Assembly (NCBI GenBank): GCA_947494715.1
Contig: CANLWG010000019.1
Location: 1 to 64,000 of the forward strand
DNA: 64,000 nt
Source: an uncultured Flavobacteriaceae bacterium
GTDB lineage: Bacteria > Bacteroidota > Bacteroidia > Flavobacteriales > Flavobacteriaceae
Direction: 5' to 3'
Shown: positions 1 to 9,501 of the stretch, piece after piece
How the letters are laid out: each line of letters starts with the position of its first letter
Numbering within the stretch: the stretch's first letter is position 1
Translations under genes and position numbers: made by a program
Notes under the pieces: generated by a model
What the model saw: the letters and a program-made list of their open reading frames with translations, nothing else
The model's database searches: none
What the model was told of the DNA's origin: nothing

Positions 1-14
1 TATTTAAAATTAGA

Positions 15-46
15 CAAAAAATTAGCGGGGGCATGCCCCCGCTAAT
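15..46 (-). terminator. Intrinsic terminator of the lipoprotein gene at 109-1326
   Basis: A perfect GC-rich palindrome at 21-46 (arms ATTAGCGGGGGCA / TGCCCCCGCTAAT) is followed, read on the minus strand, by a run of six T (plus-strand A at 15-20). It lies about 60 bp downstream of the minus-strand stop codon at 109, so it should end that transcript. Confidence 0.8.
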
Positions 47-108
47 TCTCTATTTACACACTTTATGGGATAGTCCTGATTAGAGGAATCTTGCATAATA
101 AGCTTCAG

Positions 109-1326
109 CTAACTTCCTTGGGGGCCACCAAATACACAAGTGCAGGTTGGTCCTAACTGCCAACGATATTCAGAAACGTTTAAATTAAAGGTATCTACTG
201 CGCCCCAACTGTAATTCAGAGTAATGTTGTAGTTGCCTCGCTCCAATATAATTATTCTTCTAGTTCCAATGTTAAGTGTCTCTGTTAGTCCATTTCCAAA
301 GTCTATAGTTACCGAAGCAGTTCCCTGCCCACAAGTGCAGTTATCTCCTGCTGGCCCTGGTATGTAAGAAAAGCTAATATCACCTGCATATTTTCTTTGA
401 TAGAATATTTCAAGTTCAAAATACTCATCTACTCTTTTAAGAAATTCTTTGGCAAAATCTCTCTTTGCCTCTTTGACAGGACTTGTTTCATTTATCAGTG
501 TACTTCCACATGAAAATGGAGGTTTCCTCTGTAAAGCTTCCAGACCACATTTTACGACATCTGTTGCCAATATTAAATTATCGCGTGTAATAGTATTGAG
601 AGAATTGGGGGCAACTTTTGGTTTGTTTTGTTCTTTAATTTTAATGTCATCAAAAGTACCTGATACTAATAGAAAAGAGTTTGTGCAACCTAGAAATGAT
701 ATTAAACTAAGACTTCCAGTAAACGCAGTTCTAAGGCACGCGACACCTTCAAGCGTTCCTTCAACACCTTTAACTAATCTGTCTGCTGCTTCATTAAGGT
801 CTTCCTCATCATTTTCAAGCTGTTTGAAATTGATTTGTTCTTTTGAGTTTTTCCCAAAGATTGTATTTAGAGGTATATTTTCCATCGTTTCTGTAACTCC
901 ATTTGAATTTATAAGAGTCGCAGTCACTGATGTCAAATCTATATTATAATCAAAAAATAACACTTCTCCAGCAGAAGTCGAAGCACCAATAGGCAAATTA
1001 ATATTGTCATCAACCTCTATAAATATATTTTCTTCATCTCTTTCTACATAATAACCATCAATAGAACCATCTTGATCTCTATCTTGAATTAATACTAATT
1101 CATTTTGGTCTACTATAGAATAAAAAAGATTTTCTGAATCAGGGAAAATACCAAAAATCACATCAGCTTCTGATATTAATCCACCGTCGTCTATGGTTAC
1201 TACCGCAGGTGCTGAATCGAAATAGGTTTCACATGATTGAGATATAAGTAAGGAAGTAGCAAGAGCTCCAAATTTCAAAATCCTCTTTAGTGAAACCAAT
1301 ATTTTTTTAAATATCCTATTTTTCAT
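109..1326 (-). CDS. Secreted lipoprotein, unknown function
   Basis: A 405-residue protein with a basic N-terminus, a hydrophobic stretch (about residues 19-30) and a Cys at 32 in an ISQSC context, which suggests a lipoprotein, although the lipobox is weak. The mature part starts with an acidic segment. The C-terminal third carries two CTC motifs (CTCG and CTCV) around a beta-rich segment resembling the core of a small Ig/PKD-like domain. No enzyme motif is visible and I do not recognise the family. It follows the outer-membrane protein gene at 1371-2225 by 44 bp on the same strand, and a terminator follows it, so the two are probably one transcript. Confidence 0.7.
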   Translation of the reverse strand: MKNRIFKKILVSLKRILKFGALATSLLISQSCETYFDSAPAVVTIDDGGLISEADVIFGIFPDSENLFYSIVDQNELVLIQDRDQDGSIDGYYVERDEENIFIEVDDNINLPIGASTSAGEVLFFDYNIDLTSVTATLINSNGVTETMENIPLNTIFGKNSKEQINFKQLENDEEDLNEAADRLVKGVEGTLEGVACLRTAFTGSLSLISFLGCTNSFLLVSGTFDDIKIKEQNKPKVAPNSLNTITRDNLILATDVVKCGLEALQRKPPFSCGSTLINETSPVKEAKRDFAKEFLKRVDEYFELEIFYQRKYAGDISFSYIPGPAGDNCTCGQGTASVTIDFGNGLTETLNIGTRRIIILERGNYNITLNYSWGAVDTFNLNVSEYRWQLGPTCTCVFGGPQGS

Positions 1327-1370
1327 TTCTAAGTCTTATCTGGTTGAATAAAATAATCTTGCTATAATTT

Positions 1371-2225
1371 TTAAAAGCGAAAACCCAAACTAATCCCGGC
1401 TCTTACTCCTCCCCAATTCCCCCTATTTATCATTTTAACGCCGTCGCCAGAAATTTCAAAAGTCGTTTCGCTAAGGGGTATGTTGATATCTTCCAATTCA
1501 CCTTTTAATGTTACTTGTTCATTCAACGACAAGGGTTTACTTGGAGTACCGGAGAGATGACCGTCATGCGTTCCAAAATTGGGGCCTAAAATCCACCAGT
1601 CCAATACAAAACGCTGTCCTAAATTGAATTGTGCTCCTAACAACAACCCAAAAGTGCTTGCGGAAACACTCCCATCGGTAACTAAAGCTTCAAAAGAGCC
1701 GTCATCACGTTCGTATTCTAAAATTTCAGCATTCTTGATCTTGTATTTTGAATTTTTATAGAACGGTGCTACATAAAATCCTTTTCCATAACCTTTGCCC
1801 AAATAAAACCGAACTTCGGGAATATAACTGCTATAGCCTATTGAAGCAGAATATAACATGTTGTCTATTTCTTCATCCGCCCCATCTCCAAGATCAAAAA
1901 TAATATTTGATAATTGGTCTTTAAAAGGCACATCGCCATTTGGTATATTAGAATATGTAAAACTTATCGATATAGCCCTAGTAAGCACCCTTTCGGCTTG
2001 AAATTGATAGTTCCTAAATGCCAAACTTGTTAAGTTGGCTTTCAAAATGTTCTTTCTACTTTCATATATATTTTGGTCAGTGCTCTGAGATATTACAGAA
2101 TCAACAGAAAATACCAGAGCAAAAAGAACGAGCAAAGACCTTAGTAATGACAATCGTTTTATTTCGAAATTACTGTCAATCCCCTTTTTTTTTGAACTGT
2201 AAATGGGTCTATTATTTTCTTTCAC
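1371..2225 (-). CDS. Outer-membrane beta-barrel-like protein, unknown function
   Basis: A 284-residue protein with a long basic N-terminus and a hydrophobic signal segment (about residues 27-45, ending VISQS), then amphipathic beta-rich sequence with many aromatic residues, ending in GFRF. A C-terminal Phe after alternating residues is typical of proteins inserted by the BAM complex. It probably sits in the outer membrane as a small porin-like or structural barrel. It is the first gene of a likely pair with the lipoprotein downstream at 109-1326. The signal peptide is preceded by about 25 polar residues, but no internal Met offers a better start. No specific substrate can be assigned. Confidence 0.65.
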   Translation of the reverse strand: MKENNRPIYSSKKKGIDSNFEIKRLSLLRSLLVLFALVFSVDSVISQSTDQNIYESRKNILKANLTSLAFRNYQFQAERVLTRAISISFTYSNIPNGDVPFKDQLSNIIFDLGDGADEEIDNMLYSASIGYSSYIPEVRFYLGKGYGKGFYVAPFYKNSKYKIKNAEILEYERDDGSFEALVTDGSVSASTFGLLLGAQFNLGQRFVLDWWILGPNFGTHDGHLSGTPSKPLSLNEQVTLKGELEDINIPLSETTFEISGDGVKMINRGNWGGVRAGISLGFRF

Positions 2226-2448
2226 TTATTTTGTTTGGAAATTTCAAAGAAGGTTAAACATATTTGCTAGAACTTATTCATCCTTTATATAAAAAGGATA
2301 GACATATTTTAATTAATCGCTTAGAGTACTAAATCTAATATAACTTTCAGTATGTAGAAATCTAGCTACTCGGCACTTACAAAAAATAAATAACACATTA
2401 GAGCACTAAGAATAGGTTTTTTAAAATCATAACTTTTTGAATAGGTGT

Positions 2449-4326
2449 TTAATTCGTATTTAAAATATAGACATCATTTAGCTCAAAAATCTTACCTGTA
2501 GGGCCACACGGGTCGCTACCTTCCAAAGTGGTAATTGCTTCAAGCATAATCTTGCCTATTTTACCCTCAATAGATCCGTTCACAACATTGAAGGGGTCGC
2601 CAGTAGCTTCTGGGTAAACTATTTGCGTATCTAGATTCCAGTTTTCATAACTTTCCACGATTCCTGTACTTGAAACATTTCCAATTGACAAACAGGAGAA
2701 CCTATTTGCATTTGGTGAGTCGTCATCTCCTATATATATGTATCCATTTGCTCCCTCCGATTCTTCATAAAAACTAAAGGTGACATCATCACTCCTAGAT
2801 AGACGGTAGAAGCCCGTCCCATTAGCATCAATATCGCTACCAGTCCAAGTTCCTATGTCAACTATATACCCAAAATCGTCAGAATATATTAAAATCAAAT
2901 CACCTTCTTTAAGTTCAAAATCAAAGCAATCTTCGACATCATTATTTTCCACTTCAAAACAAATATCCAAAGCTGGATTATCTGAAAATAACTGAGCTGC
3001 GGTTATTGTAAGACTGGCAGTTGTCCCAAATGCAGAAACCACTTTATTCCATTTTAATAACTTACCCATTGATCCAGCCCATTTTACAAGAAAGTCTTGC
3101 CCTTGAAAATCTATACCCAAGCATTCGCCAAAAAAAGTATTAAAATTCTGTATCTGAGTACTAAGGATGTTGTTTGCAAATGCCATCATACTCGCTGAGT
3201 TATCAATAGACTCAATTGTGGTTTGAGAAAGAGCCGTAGAGACTAATCCTGAGATATTGGCAATTAAAGGTCCGATGCAATTGGCATTTACATTCGAAGA
3301 AAATGGGGTTACAGCCAAATATAAGTCTAAAACAATTTTTGATACATTTTCAATCCTAGCTTCCAAATCCTCAGGACTACCATCAAAAGCGACCCCATTT
3401 CTTATTTTAAACTCATATATCCCATCTTCATACATTTCGTAATCAACCGACTCAACACCAATATTATCCGTTAGTAGTGTGGTTATTCTAAAAATGGCAT
3501 CCTCTATAGATGTAGCTACAAAAGTTACCCTGTCTAATTCTAAATCTGCAACATTTTTACCGTCTTTATAAACACCTATTTCTACATCATATGATTTGCC
3601 TGGGTTCGTGAAATTTAGGAACTTATTTGATCGATTAATGGATACTGGATCATCTTCTAGTTTTGAAGTTACTGCCTTGTTACTTATACTTGATTCGAAA
3701 ACACTAACTAAGTCACTAATAAAATCAATATTATTTTCGTCTAATGGTGACACGCCCGATGCAATCACTAACTCGACTTCTTGGCTTAGTCTATCAAATT
3801 CAGGGTCTGATAAGATGTTGCTCACTAATTCCGTTCTAGATTCAGGGCTCAGCATAGAGTTGATGGGTAAGGACATCATTAATGCTAGTACGGTTGATTC
3901 AGCACTTATCGTAAAGTCTGTTTGCCCTGGATAATTGTAACCCAAAAGAATTACTTCATCAACTTCGTTGCTTACAAAAAGTACATTATGACCTCCTTCG
4001 GGTACATTCAAATCATAATTATCATCAATAATTCCACTTTCATTTGTAAAACTCACAACCTCTAATTGGTTTAATTCTAGGGTACTATTTCCTGGCAATA
4101 GTATATTACCTGATATATTTTGAGTTTCCAAAAAGCTTTCATTGTTTGAGTCATCCGATTGTTCTTCGGAATCTGTAATAGTCTCATCTAGATTAGAGTT
4201 ATCATCTGGGATTTCCGGGCTATCATCTGGACAGCAGGAATTAAAGGCTACCATTAACAGGATTAATAAGAAAAAAACCCTCGAATACCCCATTTTTTTG
4301 AATCTTAATGCAATTTTCAATACCAT
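2449..4326 (-). CDS. Large secreted lipoprotein, unknown function
   Basis: A 625-residue protein with a signal peptide and lipobox-like AFNSC (Cys about 31); Met12 at 4293 is an equally good start and gives a more usual signal length. A Ser/Asp/Glu-rich linker follows the Cys, then a long mixed alpha/beta body containing a hydrophobic central stretch and Cys residues at separated positions. No catalytic or binding motif is recognised. The gene starts 21 bp after the collagen-like lipoprotein gene (4348-5058) on the same strand, so both were probably made from one transcript and act at the cell surface or in the periplasm. Confidence 0.65.
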   Translation of the reverse strand: MVLKIALRFKKMGYSRVFFLLILLMVAFNSCCPDDSPEIPDDNSNLDETITDSEEQSDDSNNESFLETQNISGNILLPGNSTLELNQLEVVSFTNESGIIDDNYDLNVPEGGHNVLFVSNEVDEVILLGYNYPGQTDFTISAESTVLALMMSLPINSMLSPESRTELVSNILSDPEFDRLSQEVELVIASGVSPLDENNIDFISDLVSVFESSISNKAVTSKLEDDPVSINRSNKFLNFTNPGKSYDVEIGVYKDGKNVADLELDRVTFVATSIEDAIFRITTLLTDNIGVESVDYEMYEDGIYEFKIRNGVAFDGSPEDLEARIENVSKIVLDLYLAVTPFSSNVNANCIGPLIANISGLVSTALSQTTIESIDNSASMMAFANNILSTQIQNFNTFFGECLGIDFQGQDFLVKWAGSMGKLLKWNKVVSAFGTTASLTITAAQLFSDNPALDICFEVENNDVEDCFDFELKEGDLILIYSDDFGYIVDIGTWTGSDIDANGTGFYRLSRSDDVTFSFYEESEGANGYIYIGDDDSPNANRFSCLSIGNVSSTGIVESYENWNLDTQIVYPEATGDPFNVVNGSIEGKIGKIMLEAITTLEGSDPCGPTGKIFELNDVYILNTN

Positions 4327-4347
4327 TACTATGGTTGACTATTTCAT

Positions 4348-5058
4348 CTAATACTCCAAATCAAAGTAATCCATTGTCCCGTAGTAATCTTCAAAATCTA
4401 TGTTTACTTTGCCCGATTGAACAGTTGCTGCATCTGCGATAATCACTTTTAGCTTGTCATAGTCTCCCGACCTAAATGCAGCAGTTATGCCATCCAATTC
4501 CCTTATTTGAATAAGTATTTCTCCAACAATTAGTTGTGAGACTAAGATGGTGTCTATACCATAACCAAACCCAGATGCCAAAACCCATTCATAAGGCTGA
4601 TTACTTGCATATCTAAGATAAACCAACACTAAATCCTCTTCTAAGACCTGTGCAGTTAGTTGCGGTAATTGTGCATCAATGAAAGTTTGGCCTGCTTGGT
4701 CTGTAATGTCAAAGATAAATGTAGATACATTTGCGTTTCCATCTTGACCATCAACACCATTTTGACCATCCGCACCATCCTGACCATTGACTCCATCTGC
4801 ACCATCTTGACCATCGGCTCCATCTTGACCATCGACCCCATCTTGACCATTGACTCCATCTTGACCCGGAGGTCCTTGAACTCCCCCCGCTGTGCCATCT
4901 TCTCCGTCTTGACCCGCTGGACCTTCTGGTCCAGGGGCACCAATTGCCCCCTCTGGCCCAGGAGGTCCAGGAGGTCCCTCAGGACCTTCGCAGCTAAGAC
5001 AAACAATAGTTAAAAATGAAATTATAAGTAAGCAGATTCTTGAAAATTGTGTTCTCAT
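4348..5058 (-). CDS. Collagen-like (Gly-X-Y repeat) lipoprotein
   Basis: A 236-residue lipoprotein: signal peptide with a CLSC lipobox (Cys23), then an uninterrupted-looking Gly-X-Y region at about residues 24-108, first Pro-rich (GPP, GPE) and then dominated by GQDG, GVDG and GADG triplets, then a globular tail of about 125 residues. Bacterial collagen-like proteins form triple helices without hydroxyproline; the tail may act as a trimerisation or display domain. The Asp-rich triplets are encoded by near-identical 9-18 bp DNA repeats, which makes repeat number likely to vary between strains. It is the first of two co-directional genes with the lipoprotein at 2449-4326. Confidence 0.85.
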   Translation of the reverse strand: MRTQFSRICLLIISFLTIVCLSCEGPEGPPGPPGPEGAIGAPGPEGPAGQDGEDGTAGGVQGPPGQDGVNGQDGVDGQDGADGQDGADGVNGQDGADGQNGVDGQDGNANVSTFIFDITDQAGQTFIDAQLPQLTAQVLEEDLVLVYLRYASNQPYEWVLASGFGYGIDTILVSQLIVGEILIQIRELDGITAAFRSGDYDKLKVIIADAATVQSGKVNIDFEDYYGTMDYFDLEY

Positions 5059-5205
5059 TTTGTTTAAATTTAGTTTGGTTACAAATTAGCTGAAGGTTTT
5101 ACACAATTTTATTAAAAAGCTTTACGTTAAAAAATACCCACTAATGCGTATTTTTCTAGTTAAAGCGTGCATTTTACCGATAAATTCGAACAGATTGTCG
5201 GAATG

Positions 5206-5984
5206 TCAGAAAATTCCGTTGCGTTTACAGAACTTCAATAGCTGTTCCTTGTTAGCACAATTGCTCTTAAGTAGAATGTTCTTTCGATGGGTATCAACGG
5301 TCAGTTTGCTAATATTTAGGCTATCGGCAATTGCAAAGCTCTTCATACCTTTTCGAATACCCTGGATGATGAGTAGTTCGCGGGCGGTATAAAAATCTTG
5401 GAATTCTTTGTAAACCCTGTCCCTGAATTTTTGCCTATCCATTTCATCGGCATTCGCGTCTCACTCGACTTGATCGTTGGAGATAAAACCGATATCGGTC
5501 AACATGCTCCAATTGCTGATCAAGCTACCTCCCCCAAAAGTTCCATAAGCTCCGGATTGTCTCAGTACCTTTACGGGCATGCCATTCTTCTTCAACAAAC
5601 GGTAGGTTATGGTCAGATACGTTTCCTTGCCCACTTCCGTGTTTACATAATGCTCCACAATTCCTCTGATAACCCTTGAAACTACGGCTATATCTTCCGG
5701 GTGAATACGGGTATGGATAATACTATCGTTAAAGTCATTCCCGGGATAGCCTAACAATTGTTCAATATTCCTTTGATCGGTAACCTTATTTCCCTTCCAG
5801 TCCATCACATAAATGGCCTGTTTCCCGGGGATAATGGGAAAAGTTCCAAGTCCTGAAATTGTACATGCTCTGTCTTTTTATCAAGAAGCCGTTGGGAAAC
5901 GGTCCTTGCAAAATCCATTAAATCAACGGGAAATACTGATGGCTTGTTCATTTGTTTATCGAATAACTTTCTCTTTACACCCAT
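5206..5984 (-). pseudogene. Broken PAS-LuxR transcriptional regulator
   Basis: The reading frame starting with ATG at 5984 (MGVKRKLFDKQ) runs to about 5850 and then continues only after a shift into the frame covering 5830-5464 (GKQAIYVMDWKG, then RIHPED). That frame is interrupted by an in-frame TGA at 5461-5463 and resumes without shift to 5206, where a LuxR-type HTH is found (LTVDTHRKNILLKS). The order PAS-like domain then HTH matches the intact protein at 7564-8340, including the RIHP(D/E)D motif and the HTH helix. Two independent lesions make a decayed gene the simplest reading, although sequencing error or recoding cannot be excluded. It is divergent from the hydrolase gene at 6082. Confidence 0.8.
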
Positions 5985-6081
5985 ACCTTTTTCTAAATTT
6001 AAGATTCTTTACTATTTTAACGTTTTGAATGCAATTGTATGCAGAAGTATTTCCATATCCCAAGAGCTATGTAAACCTGTT

Positions 6082-6837
6082 ATGACTAAAAAAGGTACCA
6101 TTTTTTATATCCATGGAAACTCATCTTCTTCCCGTGTTTTCCAGAATATTGTGAATTCTAAAAAAGTTAATTACAGTCAAATAGCCTTTGACCTACCCGG
6201 TCATGGCAAAAATGGAACATCTGAAGATTCGGTGGACTTTAGCACAAAGAGGTATTGCGATTTCTTATTGGCCAAAATCAAAGACATAAATGATGACATT
6301 TTATTGGTCGGTAATTCTTTAGGAGGACATTTGGCATTGGAAATTGCACCAAAAGTGAGACGTTTGAAAGGTTTAGTGATTTTTGGCACTCCTCCTTTAA
6401 AAAAACCTATCAATCCTCAAGACGCTTTTTTAAATTCGGAAGCACTTAATACATTCCTCAAAGAAAATCCTGATTCGAAAGAAGTAGAAGAAACAATCGC
6501 GAGTGTTCTATTCAATAAAAATCTTGTGAATTATTTCATTGATGACTTCAAACGAACAAACCCAAAAGTAAGAAGTGTTCTTGCGGACGAACTACAATCT
6601 GGGAACTGGAGTGATCAGGCAGGGATATTTCTAGAATTACATATCCCTAAGCTAGTAATTATTGGTGATAAGGATATTTCTGTAAACAGTGAATACATCA
6701 AGAATTTAGCAGATAAAGACAGAAATTTATGTGAGCTCATATGCCTTGAAAACTGCGGGCACTATGCTTCTATGGAGAAACCCTTGGAATTTGAAAGTAT
6801 CATGTTAAATATGGCTAAAAAAGTTTTCACCCGATGA
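6082..6837 (+). CDS. Alpha/beta-hydrolase fold protein
   Basis: A 251-residue single-domain alpha/beta hydrolase. The oxyanion-hole motif HGNSSSS is at residues 11-17, the nucleophile elbow GNSLGG has Ser79, the acid Asp lies in the GDKDIS segment, and the catalytic His in CGHYASMEKP near the C-terminus. I chose ATG 6082 because the longer frame from 5944 adds a 46-residue Cys/Ile/Phe-rich leader unlike this family, whereas the fold starts exactly with TIFYIHG. The stop overlaps the start of the LuxR gene by 4 bp (ATGA), so the two are translationally coupled. The substrate is unknown; ester or lactone hydrolysis is typical of the family. Confidence 0.85.
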   Translation: MTKKGTIFYIHGNSSSSRVFQNIVNSKKVNYSQIAFDLPGHGKNGTSEDSVDFSTKRYCDFLLAKIKDINDDILLVGNSLGGHLALEIAPKVRRLKGLVIFGTPPLKKPINPQDAFLNSEALNTFLKENPDSKEVEETIASVLFNKNLVNYFIDDFKRTNPKVRSVLADELQSGNWSDQAGIFLELHIPKLVIIGDKDISVNSEYIKNLADKDRNLCELICLENCGHYASMEKPLEFESIMLNMAKKVFTR

Positions 6838-7529
6838 TTACGAGTTCCGAATCACTGTCATTGAACCAATTGCAATTATTTGCCTATAAATTAAGGCAGC
6901 TTTATCTAAAGGACAAAAACCTGTTTTTTGAATTGGATAAACTTGTTCCATTTTCGGTTTTCATCAATAAGCGAGAGAATCTGGATATCACCTATGCCAA
7001 CCAACAGTTATTATGTAAAGGAAAGGAAATGGAAGATTTGATTGAAAAAGGGGCTAGTTATCTCCCAAAAATTTCCGATCATGCATTATTGGAGTTGGCT
7101 AAACAAAAGACCCAGGACTTCGGTTCTGTAAGTGATGAAGATGGAATCTGCAATTATCTCCAACTATTTACCATCAATGGCAAGAAGAGATTTTTTTATT
7201 CAAACAAGCTGATTCTCGATAAGCATCTCTATTTTAATGTTGCAGCGTTTACTGAGGATCTAGGTATCGCAGGGAAAGTGTTCAACACCATATTTGAACC
7301 TATCAAAAATCAAGAAAACGTCTTACTACAATTACAACTTTTGACAAAGCAAGAAAAAAGAATCTTAAAATTTCTTACTAATGGGCACTCTCAAAAAAGA
7401 GTCGCCGAAATGCTTTTCATCTCACAACATACCATGCGTACCCATATGCGCAACATCCATTGCAAAATGGATACCGGCAAAACCACCGAACTTATAAAAT
7501 TGGGGATGTTAATCGAATTGCTTGACTAA
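6834..7529 (+). CDS. LuxR-type HTH transcriptional regulator
   Basis: A 231-residue protein with a PAS-like N-terminal sensor region (about residues 25-145) and a C-terminal LuxR/GerE HTH (about 168-225) with the recognisable pattern LTKQEKRILKFL, the AEMLFIS helix and HTMRTHMRNIH. It is a cytoplasmic DNA-binding protein that is likely controlled by whatever the N-terminal domain senses. It overlaps the alpha/beta hydrolase gene by 4 bp, so the hydrolase may produce or remove its ligand; this link is inference from coupling only. The sensor region differs clearly from those of the two neighbouring LuxR-type proteins on the opposite strand. Confidence 0.85.
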   Translation: MITSSESLSLNQLQLFAYKLRQLYLKDKNLFFELDKLVPFSVFINKRENLDITYANQQLLCKGKEMEDLIEKGASYLPKISDHALLELAKQKTQDFGSVSDEDGICNYLQLFTINGKKRFFYSNKLILDKHLYFNVAAFTEDLGIAGKVFNTIFEPIKNQENVLLQLQLLTKQEKRILKFLTNGHSQKRVAEMLFISQHTMRTHMRNIHCKMDTGKTTELIKLGMLIELLD

Positions 7530-7563
7530 TTATTTTCCAGAATTGAAGCATTTCAAGTGCTGG

Positions 7564-8340
7564 TCAAATCAAACCCTCTCTCACATAATGAATTGCAGCC
7601 TGAGTAAGGTTGTTAAACTCGGTTTTATAAAGTATATTTTTTCTATGAGTACGTACGGTATCTGGAGATATATTCAGATAATCAGCAATCTCTTTTGAAG
7701 TAAAGCCTTCGGAAATCAATTTTAGTATTTCAACTTCTCGATTGGAAATTTCAATTTTTGATTGATTCAGTTTAAGGTCTTCGACCTTTCCTACTCCAAA
7801 ATAGCTCTTCCCGCCCCGGACATGAATGAATGACATTTTATAATTGTTTTGGTTTGTGATATGGCTTATGTCGGATTGGTTGGCAAATACCGTTGAAAGG
7901 TTATAGTCCTCATCTACACTAAGTGCAATTGCTTGTCTTAAATGAAGACGATAGTTATTACTGAAATCCCTAAATCTTAATTGATAACTCAATTTGTAAA
8001 GTGGAATTTCCTTTTTATCAATGTGATTGAACAAAAAATCTCCTGCAATTTTTTCACATCGCACAAAGTGTTGAAAATCATCAGGATGAATCCTGTTTGC
8101 ATAGGTGTCTACCGTAAAACTTCTGGAATCTTCTCCAAATAATTTTTTGGTACCGTTACTAACGAACGTGAAGCTCCTAGTTGGAAAATCAAAGATATAT
8201 TGAAAAGAAGGTCCAGGGGAATAAAGGTTTTCAAGTAGGCCATTTAATTTATTTTTATCCTCTTGGACAGTATGGTTTGCCAAAAATTCTTGCTTCCCGT
8301 CAAACACTTTATTTAGCAATCTGACTTTTTTGTTCTGCAT
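7564..8340 (-). CDS. PAS-LuxR transcriptional regulator
   Basis: A 258-residue protein with a PAS-fold region (about residues 45-165, with IHPDD at 84-88) and a C-terminal LuxR/GerE HTH (about 196-255: ISNREVEILKLI, SKEIADYLNIS, DTVRTHRKNIL). It is convergent with the LuxR gene at 6834-7529, and only 34 bp separate their stop codons. It is the intact homologue of the pseudogene at 5206-5984, so the region looks like a locally duplicated regulator family. The DNA target and ligand are unknown. A soluble protein; no membrane segments are seen. Confidence 0.85.
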   Translation of the reverse strand: MQNKKVRLLNKVFDGKQEFLANHTVQEDKNKLNGLLENLYSPGPSFQYIFDFPTRSFTFVSNGTKKLFGEDSRSFTVDTYANRIHPDDFQHFVRCEKIAGDFLFNHIDKKEIPLYKLSYQLRFRDFSNNYRLHLRQAIALSVDEDYNLSTVFANQSDISHITNQNNYKMSFIHVRGGKSYFGVGKVEDLKLNQSKIEISNREVEILKLISEGFTSKEIADYLNISPDTVRTHRKNILYKTEFNNLTQAAIHYVREGLI

Positions 8341-8781
8341 ATGTTAATTATGGTTAGCTGTTAATTTAATAAAATATAAAAAATATCATTGTAAATAATG
8401 TCCTCGATATTATTGGTTAATTCATAATTTGTTAAAAATAAAAAGCAATCACCACTGGGGCTTATTGCACAAATTCGTGAAGTCTTATGATCTTAAAGTG
8501 AAATGTTCCATAAAAATTAAATTCTGTCACTTCGAGTATCACAATGATATTGGGTATTTCCATCAAAAAAATAATGAAATATTAATCCCTTGCCCTTCGG
8601 AAGTCGCAAAACCTTTTGGTTTTGCGACACCCTCAGAACAGCGCAAAAGCACAAGCGACATAATGCCGCTTGACCTTTCTTCTCCCTTCCTAAAAGTATA
8701 TTTTATAGGAGCATGGTCGTCAAAAGCGACATTACATCCTTATCCTGCGGATTTGCCAAGAGAAAATGTTAATTTGATGAG
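8341..8781. other. Gene-free stretch with a perfect 11-bp hairpin
   Basis: I see no convincing gene here; an open frame from 8429 has composition unlike a protein and runs through the hairpin. The region contains GTCGCAAAACC-TTTT-GGTTTTGCGAC at 8603-8628, a perfect 11-bp stem without a following T-run, and a smaller AAGCG/CGCTT hairpin about 30 bp later. A similar GTCGCAAAA sequence recurs at 10097-10106 just upstream of the MobC-like gene, so these may be mobilisation-related sites or the border of the mobile module. Confidence 0.4.
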
Positions 8782-9498
8782 ATGCTTCTGATTCTAAAGT
8801 ATTTCATGCTTGCCTGTTTCGCTTACGTGATTATCAGGATTGTGGTACCCTATCTCGTGCTATTTATACGATTTATGTTCAACGAAGCTTTTAAATGGGA
8901 CAAATACGTAGAAAAGCCAAGGTTGGTGTTCTATGCCTTAGGGCTTTTCACTATGAGATTGGGATATACTGGTTTAATGGAGCCAATTGAAAGATTCACT
9001 GTATTTTCCTATGCCACTGGAGGCTTTCTCTTTTTGATTGGTATGTTCACGACCCAACTGACGTGGAGTAAATGGTTTGAGAGAATCTTTATTCCCAAAA
9101 TAAAGGAGAAATTAAAGACTACCAGAAACTTCAATATTTCAATCAGTAAACCCCAGCTGGGGAAACTTTACGATAATATGGTACGTTATGATATGGTCAT
9201 CATCGGTAAAACTTCAAAAGATGATTTTATTAAATGCTTTTTAAGGAATTGGGACGAACATGATGCGAAAATCCATCTGAAGTTAAAAAACCCTGCTTGC
9301 AAGGAGTTCTATGAACTTTTAAAGAATACCTTTCCTAAAAACGACTTACAGCTTATTGATTTCATCAAACATTCTAAGATTTTACGGCGCGAGGACGGGC
9401 AACCCTATAATTATGACACCGTGAGAAACGCCCTGACCAGAAACAGAATTTCTAAAAGAAGTGAGGAATTGGAAGCCGTATTTGCTCCATTTTCATAA
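8782..9498 (+). CDS. Membrane protein of the mobilisation module, unknown function
   Basis: A 238-residue protein with two or three hydrophobic segments in the first 95 residues (about 3-28, 49-60 and 74-93) and a soluble basic C-terminal half. I do not recognise a named domain. The C-terminal part has Lys/Asp/Trp-rich helices and ends with a segment (YDTVRNALTRNR) that could contact DNA. It precedes an HTH protein and mobilisation genes on the same strand, and in Bacteroidota similar hypothetical proteins often open such modules; a regulatory or coupling role is inference. The gene is separated from the HTH gene by a 144-bp stretch with repeats. Confidence 0.55.
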   Translation: MLLILKYFMLACFAYVIIRIVVPYLVLFIRFMFNEAFKWDKYVEKPRLVFYALGLFTMRLGYTGLMEPIERFTVFSYATGGFLFLIGMFTTQLTWSKWFERIFIPKIKEKLKTTRNFNISISKPQLGKLYDNMVRYDMVIIGKTSKDDFIKCFLRNWDEHDAKIHLKLKNPACKEFYELLKNTFPKNDLQLIDFIKHSKILRREDGQPYNYDTVRNALTRNRISKRSEELEAVFAPFS

Positions 9499-9501
9499 AA
9501 C

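Noticed and set aside
4669-5013. Plus-strand open frame opposite the collagen-like gene
   Set aside because: Its repeats are just the complement of the Gly-X-Y codons, and the lipoprotein signal and Gly-X-Y pattern are on the minus strand.
8429-8791. 120-codon open frame before the membrane protein gene
   Set aside because: It runs through a perfect hairpin, has no protein-like motifs and overlaps the better supported gene at 8782.
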